The notes: generated from the sequence alone by a model not told the origin. Shown: positions 7,623-17,159, counted from the first letter of the stretch. The stretch is DNA of 35,960 nt from Bacillota bacterium (GCA_017444985.1 JAFSVK010000041.1:1-35960), one strand, 5' to 3'. Program-made: numbers and translations.

Positions 7623-8647
7623 GATATATAGTTCTTTTAAAAAATAAACTTCTTTCCCCTATGTGCTATGTGGAAATAGCCTTGCTTATTTTAATAAGCT
7701 ACATTGCCGCAAATATCTACATACCCTTTGGTAAAAACGACAGCACAAATATATATTTGTACTGTGAGGATAAAGAGTCCGTAGCCTATGATATATGCAG
7801 GCAGCTTGAAGAAAAAAACAGTGTATTTAGGTTCAAAATTACAGATGACCTTGAAAAAGCCGAAGAATATGTGGCATCGGGTAGGGCAGACAGTTTATTT
7901 GTATTTAAAGATAATTTTGACAAAAAGCTCTCCCAAGGGAAGCCCATAAATACCATAGAGTGTAAAACAGGCCTCTACACCGCAAAAGCAGAGGCGGCAA
8001 AAGAGGTCGTGAATGCTCTTATTATTGAAAAAGCCTCTGACTTTATACTTAAAAACAATGAAAGCAAAGTATTTAAAAACATAAGCAAAGATGAAAGCCA
8101 AAAACTTATGAACTATAAGGAAAGCATACTCGAAAGCGATGATGTTTTTAAAGTGGAGTTTATAGACGAAAAGGGAGAGGCAAAGGCGGAAGAAAAACAA
8201 AAAGGCATTTTTATACACCTTGCCGCAGCCTTTATAATATTTTTAACCATATTTTCTTCTTTTGCCGAAAATATTAAAAATACCGCCTCCCCCGTAATCG
8301 GTATGCAACCCGGTAAAAAAATGGTGTATTTAATAACATACCACATAGCAAATATAACACCAATATTTATATTTGCTCTCGGAGCGATATTTATATTTGA
8401 AAGAAATTATAATATAATAACGGAAGCTCTGCTTTTGCTTTTATTCATACTCCACAGCCTTATATTCATAAAGTTTTTTGAACTTGTTTTCGGAAGAAAA
8501 AGATTGCCCTCACTGTCGGCACTTTTTACGGTAGTAAACATGGCAGCCCTTGTGTCGGGTATGGTGACTTACAATAAAGTATTTATGATAACAGAATATT
8601 TTATACCCCTTGGCAGTTATCAAAGATTGTTACAGCTTTTGGGATAA
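7619..8647 (+). CDS. ABC-2-like permease, second of a pair
   Basis: A 342-residue membrane protein overlapping the previous gene by four bases, with AAGGAGG nine bases before its ATG. The same plan repeats: an N-terminal helix at about residues 17-37, a charged extracytoplasmic segment of about 160 residues, then four to five helices (from about residue 198). It is shorter and diverged from its neighbour but is probably its structural partner. With no ATP-binding subunit nearby, the pair could use an ATPase encoded elsewhere or could act without one. Closed by a strong terminator at 8652. Role unknown; export or lipid/polymer handling are the usual roles of this fold. Confidence 0.72.
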   Translation: MRYIVLLKNKLLSPMCYVEIALLILISYIAANIYIPFGKNDSTNIYLYCEDKESVAYDICRQLEEKNSVFRFKITDDLEKAEEYVASGRADSLFVFKDNFDKKLSQGKPINTIECKTGLYTAKAEAAKEVVNALIIEKASDFILKNNESKVFKNISKDESQKLMNYKESILESDDVFKVEFIDEKGEAKAEEKQKGIFIHLAAAFIIFLTIFSSFAENIKNTASPVIGMQPGKKMVYLITYHIANITPIFIFALGAIFIFERNYNIITEALLLLLFILHSLIFIKFFELVFGRKRLPSLSALFTVVNMAALVSGMVTYNKVFMITEYFIPLGSYQRLLQLLG

Positions 8648-8651
8648 AATT

Positions 8652-8687
8652 CAGCGACCTGTGCAAAAGCGAAAGGTCGCTGTTTTA
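8652..8687 (+). terminator. Terminator of the permease pair
   Basis: CAGCGACCT pairs with AGGTCGCTG around a 13-base loop and is followed by TTTTAT, five bases after the stop. Confidence 0.8.
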
Positions 8688-8726
8688 TCGAAAAAATATA
8701 ATAGAAATAAAACCACATTATACCTG

Positions 8727-8755
8727 TTGACTAAAGTCTTTTTATTTTGTAAAAT
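8727..8755 (+). promoter_or_regulatory. Sigma-A promoter of the sugar kinase gene
   Basis: TTGACT, 17 bases, TAAAAT, ending 62 bases before the start codon at 8818. Confidence 0.65.
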
Positions 8756-8817
8756 AATAGTAACGACAAATTTTTAAGCATCACATAAATGTAGGGAATA
8801 CAGAAAGGTGGCATACT

Positions 8818-9903
8818 ATGGAACACAGAAATCCCTTAATAGACAACAATATCGACGAAAAATTTTTGGCTGTGGGTGAGATAATGCTTAGGCTCACACC
8901 TCCCAACTATGAGAAAATTCGTATGGCAAACAGCTTTGAAGTAAGCTATGGCGGTAGTGAGGCAAATATTGCTCTTGCTTTGGCAAACTTGGGAGTAGAC
9001 AGTACATTCTTTACCGTTGTACCCAACAACAGTATAGGAAAAAGTGCGGTGAGAATGCTCAGAAGTAACGATGTACACTGTACTCCCGTTATATTATCCT
9101 CACCCGAGGAAACGCCTACCCACAGGCTCGGCTCCTACTATCTTGAAACGGGCTACGGGGTAAGAGCAAGCAAGGTCACCTACGACAGAAAACACAGTGC
9201 CATTACGGAATACGATTTTTCAAATGTGGATCTCGACTCACTGCTTGGGGAGTTTACCTGGCTTCATTTAAGTGGGATCACCCCCGCTTTAGGTGAAAAC
9301 TGCAGAAAACTTATATTGGATTGCTTGAGGATAGCAAAGGAAAAGGGTCTTACCGTAAGCTTTGACGGTAATTTCAGAAGTACTCTTTGGAGTTGGGAGG
9401 AGGCAAGAGAGTTTTGTACTCAATGTCTGCCCTATGTGGATGTACTTTTGGGTATAGAGCCTTATCATCTTTGGGTGGATGAGGATGACCACAGCAAAGG
9501 CGATTGGAAAGACGATGTACCTCTTCAGCCTACCTACGAACAGCAGGATGAGGTGTTTAAAGCCTTTGTGGATCGCTATCCCAACCTTAAGTGCATTGCA
9601 AGACACGTGCGCTATGCTCACAGCGGAAGTGAAAACAGCTTGAAGGCTTATATGTGGTACGACAACCATACATTTGAAAGTAAGCTTTTTACATTCAACA
9701 TTCTGGATAGAGTGGGCGGCGGAGATGCCTTTGCCTCGGGACTTATATATGCCCTTATGCACAGCTATAAGCCTATGGATATGGTAAACTTTGCCGTAGC
9801 AAGCAGTGTTCTCAAACACACGATCCACGGCGATGCCAACATTACCGATGATGTACAGGCGATCAAAAATCTCATGAATATGAATTACGATATAAAACGA
9901 TAG
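8818..9903 (+). CDS. kdgK: PfkB-family sugar kinase, 2-keto-3-deoxygluconate kinase type
   Basis: A 361-residue cytosolic ribokinase-fold enzyme that probably phosphorylates 2-keto-3-deoxygluconate, the step before KDPG aldolase. The N-terminal half shows the substrate-lid region VSYGGSEANIALALANLG. The C-terminal anion-hole and catalytic motif is DRVGGGDAFASG (about residues 297-308), a variant usual in clostridial KdgK proteins in place of DTTGAGD. It is slightly longer than the 310-340 residues typical of the family, with a 15-residue N-terminal lead. AGAAAGGTGG precedes the start. The gene stands alone between its own promoter and terminator; no aldolase or uronate isomerase gene is near, so the substrate assignment rests on the motif style and could be another 2-keto or pentose sugar. 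Confidence 0.82.
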   Translation: MEHRNPLIDNNIDEKFLAVGEIMLRLTPPNYEKIRMANSFEVSYGGSEANIALALANLGVDSTFFTVVPNNSIGKSAVRMLRSNDVHCTPVILSSPEETPTHRLGSYYLETGYGVRASKVTYDRKHSAITEYDFSNVDLDSLLGEFTWLHLSGITPALGENCRKLILDCLRIAKEKGLTVSFDGNFRSTLWSWEEAREFCTQCLPYVDVLLGIEPYHLWVDEDDHSKGDWKDDVPLQPTYEQQDEVFKAFVDRYPNLKCIARHVRYAHSGSENSLKAYMWYDNHTFESKLFTFNILDRVGGGDAFASGLIYALMHSYKPMDMVNFAVASSVLKHTIHGDANITDDVQAIKNLMNMNYDIKR

Positions 9904-9913
9904 TATTATAAGT

Positions 9914-9951
9914 GGGTGTGAAAAGTAAATATTATTTTTCACACCCTTTTT
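9914..9951 (+). terminator. Terminator of the sugar kinase gene
   Basis: GGGTGTGAAAA and TTTTCACACCC form an 11-bp stem followed by TTTTT. Confidence 0.85.
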
Positions 9952-9990
9952 AAAAAGGTTTAAAACAATAAAGCTAAGGAGAAGGGTAGC

Positions 9991-11426
9991 ATGTTTAAAT
10001 GTGATTATAAAAATTTGAGATTATCTTTCAACGAATTTCATAATTTAACGAAAAAGAATATGCCGGAATACGGTGAGTTCTGTCTGTTGGAGTTGAAGGA
10101 TGGAGGATATACCGCAGGGAAATGGTATCCCAATGATCATGGCAAGGATGTAAAAAAAGTATCGGGGGAATTTGTAAGGGGATTGGCAGATACCATATCT
10201 TTGAAAGAAGTAAAAAGATGGCATTCTCTGGCTCGGTACGACCTTACGAACTGTCTTGAGGACGAGGATGTAAATTATATCAATCTCGGTGTAGAAGAAG
10301 AGGGCAAAAATAACATACAAATGGAGGGCTTTAAGTCTTGTGATGAGGGCGAGTATCCAAAGCAGGAACAGTATTGTCTTTTAATATTAAAGGACGGTTC
10401 TTTGGCTGCCGGAAGGTGGGATTGGTGGCAAGAGGGGGTAGACGGTGGTTTCATATACGCCTCGGCTCTTGCATCTCACGATATGGAAAAAGTATGGGCA
10501 TGGATGCCTCTAAGCAGTGATAAGTTTTTCGAGATGGAAGAAGAAAGTGAAAGACAGAGAAGGGAAGAAGAGGAGCTTAACAAAGATCCCGAGGTGGATG
10601 AAAAGCTGTTTAAATACGGCTTGGATATAAATACCTACTACGAAAAAGCCAACGAAAAACTAAGGGAAAAATACCCTTGGGCTACCGTAAACCAAATGAA
10701 AAAAGCGGGTCTATGGGAAATAGTGCCGAAACACGGCAAATATGTTTTTGGACAGGACCAAGGCAACTATGGGGGTATGAAGATAGTAGAAGATTGGAAA
10801 GACGGCTCTACAGCGGAAGAATTTATAGATTTTCTCTGTGAGTATTCCAAAAAATCAGTGGAAAATTCGGATCCCGAAAAGAAATTTAAATTCGGCATGG
10901 ATATAGAGGTGTATCTTGAAAAGGCATATCAAAATGTTAAAAAAGATTATACCTGGGTAAATAAAAAAATGCTGAATAAGTCCCTGCATTATGATATAAA
11001 GCAAATCAACGGAGATTGGGAGTTTGTAAGAAGATACAAGGGAGATAAAAATATTTCATAGAAGAATACGGCAATGCGGAAGATTTTATAGAAAGTGTGG
11101 AGCGAAGCTACCAACAGGCAGCCCTTGAGGAAAATCCCGTTGTGGCAGAGTATTCACCCGATTTTGGCTGTATAGAGATAAACGGGTGGTTTTTGGAAAA
11201 ATATATGTTCTCAAAGCTTAAAACGGGAGATTATAAAGTAAATGTAACGGCAGGCAACAGAAGTACGGGAGGCAGCAGAGAGTTTTTTATAACACCTTCT
11301 TGCTTTGAAGCAAAAGCCTACGAAGAATTTCTTGACAGATACCTTCAAATAGTCCCCGAGACCTTTGGCTTATCAAAAAAAGACCTTATTAAAGATACGG
11401 GGCTAAAACATTTCTTGGGTTATTGA
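9991..11426 (+). pseudogene. Frameshifted protein of duplicated modules (DUF551-like N-half)
   Basis: The first frame ends at TAG 11059-11061 after 356 codons. Homology-like continuation resumes in another frame (K-Y-F-I-E-E-Y-G-N-A-E-D-F-I-E) and runs to 11426, so one gene of about 478 codons is split by an indel in the AAAAA run at 11047-11051. Two tandem duplications support this. CLLELKDGGYTAGKW and CLLILKDGSLAAGRW form an N-terminal pair, each ending in a Trp-containing segment, reminiscent of DUF551. KYGLDINTYYEKA and KFGMDIEVYLEKA start a second pair, whose ends, AEEFIDFLCEYSKKS and AEDFIESVERSYQQA, match only across the frameshift. The product looks cytosolic and has no enzyme motif. 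AAGGAGAAGG precedes the start at 9991. It could be a real lesion or a sequencing error in a homopolymer. Function unknown. Confidence 0.7.
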
Positions 11427-11541
11427 TACTAAACAACAAAAAACCACAGAAATACAAAAAACACTTGTTTTTACAGGGTAATATTATCGATATGTGATGG
11501 TTTTACCGGAGTTGTCAGTAAGCCCAAAAAACTCAAACAAG

Positions 11542-11577
11542 CCGAAACCCCAAAGGTAAAAGCCTTTGGGGTTTCGG
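11542..11577. terminator. Bidirectional terminator between convergent genes
   Basis: CCGAAACCCCAAAGG-TAAAAG-CCTTTGGGGTTTCGG, a perfect 15-bp stem, sits between the plus-strand gene ending at 11426 and the minus-strand nitrogenase-like operon ending at 11597. The flanks are only moderately T-rich on either strand. Confidence 0.75.
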
Positions 11578-11596
11578 GGAGATCAAATCATGAGAA

Positions 11597-12010
11597 TCAA
11601 ATTCTGGAAAATTTTTGGTTGTTATCAAGCAATCTATAGTAGTTTGCTATTTTTTTGAGAGCCTCATCTATGGGACATTCTATGTCAAATAGTGTTATGG
11701 CTCTTTTTTCAAGCTCCTTTTGTACTTTAAAGCCTGCTTTTTTGCAAAGCAAACATCTGCAATCGGATATCACATCAAGCCTTTGGGATATACCTTCATC
11801 GCCACCGCAGCCGCCACCGCTACCCGAACAGCCATCCTTCTTTTCGGAGCATTTTGAAGGACAGGTATCTTCATTTTTTTGGGTATCGGCACTGCGTTCT
11901 TCTATAAGTACTATATTTTCATCTATACCGTATATTAAAAATTTTTGAGCCTCTCCGAATTTAAGATCTACATTTATACCATCGGAGGAGGCAACAGCTA
12001 TATTATACAT
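11597..12010 (-). CDS. NifX-like cofactor-binding domain protein, Cys-rich
   Basis: A 137-residue protein, last gene of the nitrogenase-like operon. It opens with IAVASSDGINVDLKFGEA and FLIYGID, the pattern of the dinitrogenase iron-molybdenum cofactor domain found in NifX, NafY and the NifB C-terminus, which bind or carry NifB-derived iron-sulfur cofactor. Unlike the other copy (16794), the middle is replaced by a low-complexity Cys/Gly stretch with CPSKC, CSGSGGGCGG and later CRCLLC, a possible extra metal site. The family's later conserved segment then returns as ITLFDIECPIDEALKKI. The frame is open further upstream through the MITE, but ATG 12010 is chosen because it matches the family start and has GGAGG eight bases before it. 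That GGAGG is part of the MITE terminal repeat. Role inferred: cofactor chaperone or delivery. Confidence 0.8.
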   Translation of the reverse strand: MYNIAVASSDGINVDLKFGEAQKFLIYGIDENIVLIEERSADTQKNEDTCPSKCSEKKDGCSGSGGGCGGDEGISQRLDVISDCRCLLCKKAGFKVQKELEKRAITLFDIECPIDEALKKIANYYRLLDNNQKFSRI

Positions 12011-12014
12011 ATAA

Positions 12015-12162
12015 GGGCACCTCCAAAACTCATAAATCGTAAAATTGGCTATTATATCGTCAATGTCTCTCGACAATGGTTTTGGCATTGCCTTCGAGCC
12101 ATTTACCGGTCCTCGAACAAGATATCTCAATTTTCCTTCAATAGCACTTTTTAGAGGTCCCC
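12015..12162 (+). repeat. MITE-like interspersed repeat, copy B, inside the operon
   Basis: About 148 bp with ends GGGCACCTCCAAAA and CACTTTTTAGAGGTCCCC, aligned with copies A and C over the whole length. The central hairpin sequence changes but stays paired (CAATG/CATTG), suggesting structure matters. It lies between the nifK-like stop codon and the second nifX-like gene and is transcribed with them in reverse orientation. Its left end, read on the minus strand, contains TTTTGGAGGTGCCC, which serves as the ribosome binding site of the next gene. Confidence 0.85.
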
Positions 12163-13461
12163 TTAATTAAACCTCTGTACGGCTATGGTGTATATATCTT
12201 CTATAAGCCTTATACCGCCGCTGTAGCCTGCGTAGTAACTGTCGAAAACTACCTTGTTTTGTACGGGCCAGGAAATATTTAAGAAGTTTCCTTTAAGGTC
12301 TTCGGTAAGTTCCTTTTCGTAGTAGCCGCCTAATATAAGGGGATAGCCGTGATAATCATGCTCTTTTATCTGTGAGTGTATTTTGTAGCCGTCTGTTTCA
12401 AAAACAGCTTCTGCTTCTATGCCGAAATTAAGCTCTTTAAATTCCTTCTTGATATCCTCTCTGTAGCTTTGGGGAGTATCATCGGTAATAAACTGCTTTG
12501 CAGGTACGAGACCTAAGTCGTTTGCAAGGAATTTTGTGATACCGAGGGCATAGTGAGCATCGGAAACAACGGAGAACTGCTTGTTTATAACACGGTTTTC
12601 AAGGAAAAGGTCTGCATATCTTTCTATAAGATAGAAGTAGTAGTCCTCGTGCTTTTTAATTACTTCCTCTGTTTTTTCTTTTGAAACTCCCGTAAACTCG
12701 GCTACAGCTCTTAAGAATTTGCTTGTTTCGGTAGCGCCTATAGGCAATGTCTTGTAGTGGAGGTAGGGAGTACCGAACTTTCTTTCAAGCTTTTTAACAT
12801 TTTTAAGACCTACCCAAGGGGAAATGAGAAGATTGTACTCTGCCTTGGGTATTTTGTTTATGTTTTCGATACCTCTCTTGTAGCCGAAAATGGTGTTGGG
12901 TGTAAGACCCAGCTCTGCCACAAGCTTTTCAAGCTCTCTTATATTACCTAACCAGAAAAGATCTTGATAAGGTACATCTGCCCAAATATTTACAAGACCC
13001 TTTTCCTTTTCATCGGTTTTTTCAAGGTATTGGTCTATAATGGCATCTACAACCTGTTCATGACCTATGTAGTTGTTGCCCTTAAATCCTGCTGTGGGAG
13101 CGTATATTACAGGCTTTTCGCTGTCTTTAAATCTTGATACCACTTCCTGTGTATCATCTCCCACTATTTCGGGTATACAACCCGTAAGCACTACATAGAG
13201 GTCTGCATCTATGACCTTCAGTGCGTTTTCAATGGTGGAGTTAAGCTTTTTAACACCACCGAAAACAACATCCTTTTCGTTTATACTTGTACAGGGAAAA
13301 ATATTGGGAGAAAAGTATCCGGAACTTCCCGTAGACTCCGAAAGCTTTTGAGCACAACCTGGACCCGAATGTAATACGGGAAGGGCTCTTTCTATAGCCT
13401 GTACGGTTTGCATTGCGCCCAAAGCACATTTATATCTTTGTTTGTCAAGAAGTTTCGCCAT
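12163..13461 (-). CDS. Nitrogenase component 1-like protein, NifK-type
   Basis: A 432-residue protein of the nitrogenase/oxidoreductase component 1 superfamily, the beta-like partner of the protein at 13462. The three cysteines matching NifK P-cluster ligands Cys70, Cys95 and Cys153 are present: Cys12 in KCALGA, Cys36 in LHSGPGC and Cys95 in LTGCIPEIVGDD. Also typical are DVVFGG and the DADLYVVLTGC strand. It is shorter than NifK (about 520) because the N-terminal extension is missing. It should form a heterotetramer with its neighbour and pass electrons from the NifH-like protein through a P-type cluster to a buried cofactor. It starts immediately after the preceding stop codon (TAAATG), with the ribosome binding site inside that gene. 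Replacement by NifN is unlikely since there is no second D/K pair. Substrate unknown. Confidence 0.9.
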   Translation of the reverse strand: MAKLLDKQRYKCALGAMQTVQAIERALPVLHSGPGCAQKLSESTGSSGYFSPNIFPCTSINEKDVVFGGVKKLNSTIENALKVIDADLYVVLTGCIPEIVGDDTQEVVSRFKDSEKPVIYAPTAGFKGNNYIGHEQVVDAIIDQYLEKTDEKEKGLVNIWADVPYQDLFWLGNIRELEKLVAELGLTPNTIFGYKRGIENINKIPKAEYNLLISPWVGLKNVKKLERKFGTPYLHYKTLPIGATETSKFLRAVAEFTGVSKEKTEEVIKKHEDYYFYLIERYADLFLENRVINKQFSVVSDAHYALGITKFLANDLGLVPAKQFITDDTPQSYREDIKKEFKELNFGIEAEAVFETDGYKIHSQIKEHDYHGYPLILGGYYEKELTEDLKGNFLNISWPVQNKVVFDSYYAGYSGGIRLIEDIYTIAVQRFN

Positions 13462-14928
13462 TTATTTTGCCTCCTCAAAGAAAGTATCTACATTTTGTTT
13501 GTACCACCAATCGGTGTAGGGAAGCTTGGATCTTCTTGCAAGGTTTTCTTCAAAGCTTCTGTTTTTCACCGCATCAAGTATGGACTTGGCAAACTCCAAG
13601 GTATGCTTATAACCGAATATCATATACTCATCTGCCACATATATGGCAGGAGTACCGTTTTTAATAGCCCAAACGGTGGAACCGGGATGACGGGATAAGT
13701 ACATATCGGGTTTATACTTGTTAAGTATATTCATTACCTCGTAATTTTGCTGGTCGGAAACACTTGTTTCAAAGTTTATATCGTTATCGAGAAGATATTT
13801 CATTGAAGGGGGAACGTCTCCGTTTTCGTACTTCTTGTCGTAGTGCCATGCAAGTGCCCACACTACCTTTATACCCAGCTCATCAAGAACTCTTGACACC
13901 TCAAAGGTGTAGCCGGGTCCCATACCGAGCACAGCCGTAAGGCCTTTAAGTTCCTTCTTTACCTCTTCTATTTGAGGGAGATATTTCTCTCTTTCACTTG
14001 CTATATAAGCCTCTACCTTTTCGCTTCTTCCCGTAACTTTGCCTATTTCTCTGAGCCAAGTTTCAAAGCCCTTTATACCGCACTGATTTATGCTTCTTAT
14101 GTAGGGTACACCGTATTTTTCTTCAAGGGCATTTCCGAGGTAGTTGCCTAAAGTACCGCATATACAGGTGGTCGCAAGGCTCTCGGATATATGAGAAAGC
14201 TCTTCCACCGTGGAGTTACAGTAAAGGAAAACGGGTTCAAGGTCGAAATTTTTAAATATTTCTATAATTTCGGGTCTTGCACTTTCAAAGAAGTTTTTAA
14301 AGTTTATTTTGTTGGATACAACACCCTCTCTGGGAGGTTGTACTATCTCCTGCATTACGGCATGATCCGCAATATCAAAGCCCGTTGCCCATATTCTGGA
14401 CTTAAAGCCCTCGCAGTGTACCGCAACTATAGGTACGGATACTTCCTCTTTAACATCTTCTACGATACTGTCTATATCCTCACCTATAATACCTGTGGCA
14501 CAGGAGCTGGATACGAATATAGCCTTGGGGGAGTATCTTTTGTTTACCTCAAGTATGACCTTTCTGAGGGTCTCTGTGGAACCGAAAATAGTATCGTTTT
14601 CGTTCATATCGGTACCAATGTAGACGGTATCACTTGTAACGCCTCTCTTTTTTGCCATTACCTTTGACATATAGTAGGCACTTGCTCCCGTTACCGAACA
14701 TCCTGCGGGACCGTGGTGTATAACGGCTACATCTCTTATTGCCGCAAGCTGTGAAAGTCCGCAGGAAGACAAACAAGTACTTGATTGTGAAAAACATCTG
14801 GAGCATCCCTTAAGGGTCCCGCAACTGCTTTGCGTGGCAAGGTCTTTTAAAGTACCTACATAGCCTGTAATGGAGCCTATTCTGTTTTCTCTTGTTGCTA
14901 TATTTGAGTTGGATAGATTTATAGCCAT
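13462..14928 (-). CDS. Nitrogenase component 1-like protein, NifD-type catalytic subunit
   Basis: A 488-residue alpha-like subunit. HHGPAGC (Cys77) and SSSCATGIIGEDID (Cys143) match NifD P-cluster ligands Cys88 and Cys154; Cys52 or Cys56 probably matches Cys62, within an unusual run of five cysteines (36, 42, 45, 52, 56). VHCEGF (171-175) is the NifD signature. Cys257, twelve residues before EEKYG, aligns with the cofactor ligand Cys275. In the motif after CEGF, nitrogenase Gln191 and His195 align with Trp180 and Phe184. The residue aligning with His442 is Ala432 or Asp433, not His. The sequence therefore suggests a P-cluster plus a Cys-anchored NifB-type cofactor in a pocket altered for a substrate other than N2. 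It follows cysK1 by nine bases and abuts the nifK-like gene. Related known enzymes include methylthio-alkane reductase; the exact group cannot be assigned here. Confidence 0.9.
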   Translation of the reverse strand: MAINLSNSNIATRENRIGSITGYVGTLKDLATQSSCGTLKGCSRCFSQSSTCLSSCGLSQLAAIRDVAVIHHGPAGCSVTGASAYYMSKVMAKKRGVTSDTVYIGTDMNENDTIFGSTETLRKVILEVNKRYSPKAIFVSSSCATGIIGEDIDSIVEDVKEEVSVPIVAVHCEGFKSRIWATGFDIADHAVMQEIVQPPREGVVSNKINFKNFFESARPEIIEIFKNFDLEPVFLYCNSTVEELSHISESLATTCICGTLGNYLGNALEEKYGVPYIRSINQCGIKGFETWLREIGKVTGRSEKVEAYIASEREKYLPQIEEVKKELKGLTAVLGMGPGYTFEVSRVLDELGIKVVWALAWHYDKKYENGDVPPSMKYLLDNDINFETSVSDQQNYEVMNILNKYKPDMYLSRHPGSTVWAIKNGTPAIYVADEYMIFGYKHTLEFAKSILDAVKNRSFEENLARRSKLPYTDWWYKQNVDTFFEEAK

Positions 14929-14937
14929 ATTTCCTCC

Positions 14938-15933
14938 TTATCCTACATAATCTTCATTGAAAAGATTTGTGGAAAGATATCTAAGTCCCGTATCGGGTAA
15001 TACCGCTACTATTGTTTTGCCTTTGTTTTCGGGGCGCTTTGCCAGCTGTACTGCGGCATAAACTGCAGCTCCCGAGGAAGTGCCCACAAGTATACCGTCT
15101 GTTTTTGCTATTTCTCTTGCGGTAAGGTAGGCATCTATTGTTTCAGCTTCAAACTTTTCATCGTAAATGTTTCTGTCCATGGTTGAGGGTATTCTCTCAT
15201 CGGGTACGCCCTCAAAGGGATGTACACCCGTTATCTCTTCGGGAGTGGGGTTAGCATCACCGGGAAGAGAATTGGGGCCAGGTTGTATGGCAACTACCTT
15301 TATATTGGGGTTTTTGCTCTTTAAAAACTTGCCTGTACCCGATACCGTACCGCCTGTTCCTACATTTGCAACGAAGATGTCTATCTCGCCCTTGGTGTCT
15401 TCCCATATCTCGGGACCTGTTGTAGAGAAATGTATGGCAGGGTTTGCGGGGTTTGATACCTGGTCTACAAAAAATATGTTCTCTTCCTTTGAAAGTACTT
15501 CGGAGCGAAGGGCATTTATAGCAGCTACAAAATCGCCCCCTGTTTCTTTAAGCACCTTATCCACTACAGGCTCTTCGGAAAGCTTTATGGTAGTACCTCC
15601 AAAGGCTTGTATAACTTTAAATCTTTCCTCGCTTACATTATCTTGAACGTAAACTCTGAATTTATATCCCTTTGAAGCGGCGATGGCGGCAAGGCCTATA
15701 CCCGTGTTGCCACTTGTGGTCTCCACAATTGTGTAACCGGGCTTTAAAAGGCCTTTTTTCTCCGCATCTTCCACCATAGAAAGGGCTATTCTGTCCTTTA
15801 CGCTTTGGTTAGGGTTAAAATATTCCAGCTTTACAAGTACTTTTGCTTCCAAAGAGTGTTTTTTCTCATAACCTGTAAGTTCTAAAAGTGGGGTCTTTCC
15901 CACAAGTTCCGATATAGATTTGTATACGGGCAT
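14938..15933 (-). CDS. Divergent cysteine synthase-like PLP enzyme inside the operon
   Basis: A 331-residue fold-type II PLP enzyme of the O-acetylserine sulfhydrylase family. The PLP lysine is Lys46 in NQSVKDRIA (canonical is GGSVKDR or AGSVKDR), followed by the substrate loop TTSGNTG and the phosphate loop GTGGTVSGTG. It departs from the normal enzyme: VQDNVSEERFKV replaces the usual PETMSxERR segment, and a longer PGDANPTPEEITGVHPFEG stretch replaces the usual loop before the C-terminal region. The family joins a sulfur nucleophile to aminoacrylate from O-acetylserine. Here it lies between the nifH-like and nifD-like genes with gaps of 15 and 9 bases, so it is co-transcribed and probably acts on the product of the reductase. 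Alternatives are a cystathionine beta-synthase-like or other beta-replacement activity. ATG 15933 has AAAGGAGAA upstream. Confidence 0.9.
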   Translation of the reverse strand: MPVYKSISELVGKTPLLELTGYEKKHSLEAKVLVKLEYFNPNQSVKDRIALSMVEDAEKKGLLKPGYTIVETTSGNTGIGLAAIAASKGYKFRVYVQDNVSEERFKVIQAFGGTTIKLSEEPVVDKVLKETGGDFVAAINALRSEVLSKEENIFFVDQVSNPANPAIHFSTTGPEIWEDTKGEIDIFVANVGTGGTVSGTGKFLKSKNPNIKVVAIQPGPNSLPGDANPTPEEITGVHPFEGVPDERIPSTMDRNIYDEKFEAETIDAYLTAREIAKTDGILVGTSSGAAVYAAVQLAKRPENKGKTIVAVLPDTGLRYLSTNLFNEDYVG

Positions 15934-15948
15934 ATTCTTTCTCCTTTA

Positions 15949-17151
<1,203 letters not shown>

Positions 17152-17159
<8 letters not shown>

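Noticed and set aside
9289-9942. A 217-codon open frame on the minus strand inside the sugar kinase gene
   Set aside because: It lies antisense to a gene with clear PfkB motifs and has no ribosome binding site or recognisable domain.
11040-11062. Programmed ribosomal frameshift in the duplicated-module gene
   Set aside because: The A5 run is short and no downstream stem or upstream stimulatory Shine-Dalgarno is evident; a simple indel or sequencing error is more likely.
14191-14667. A 158-codon open frame antisense to the nifD-like gene
   Set aside because: It mirrors codon bias of the real gene, with Tyr/Cys-rich low-complexity sequence and no start signal.
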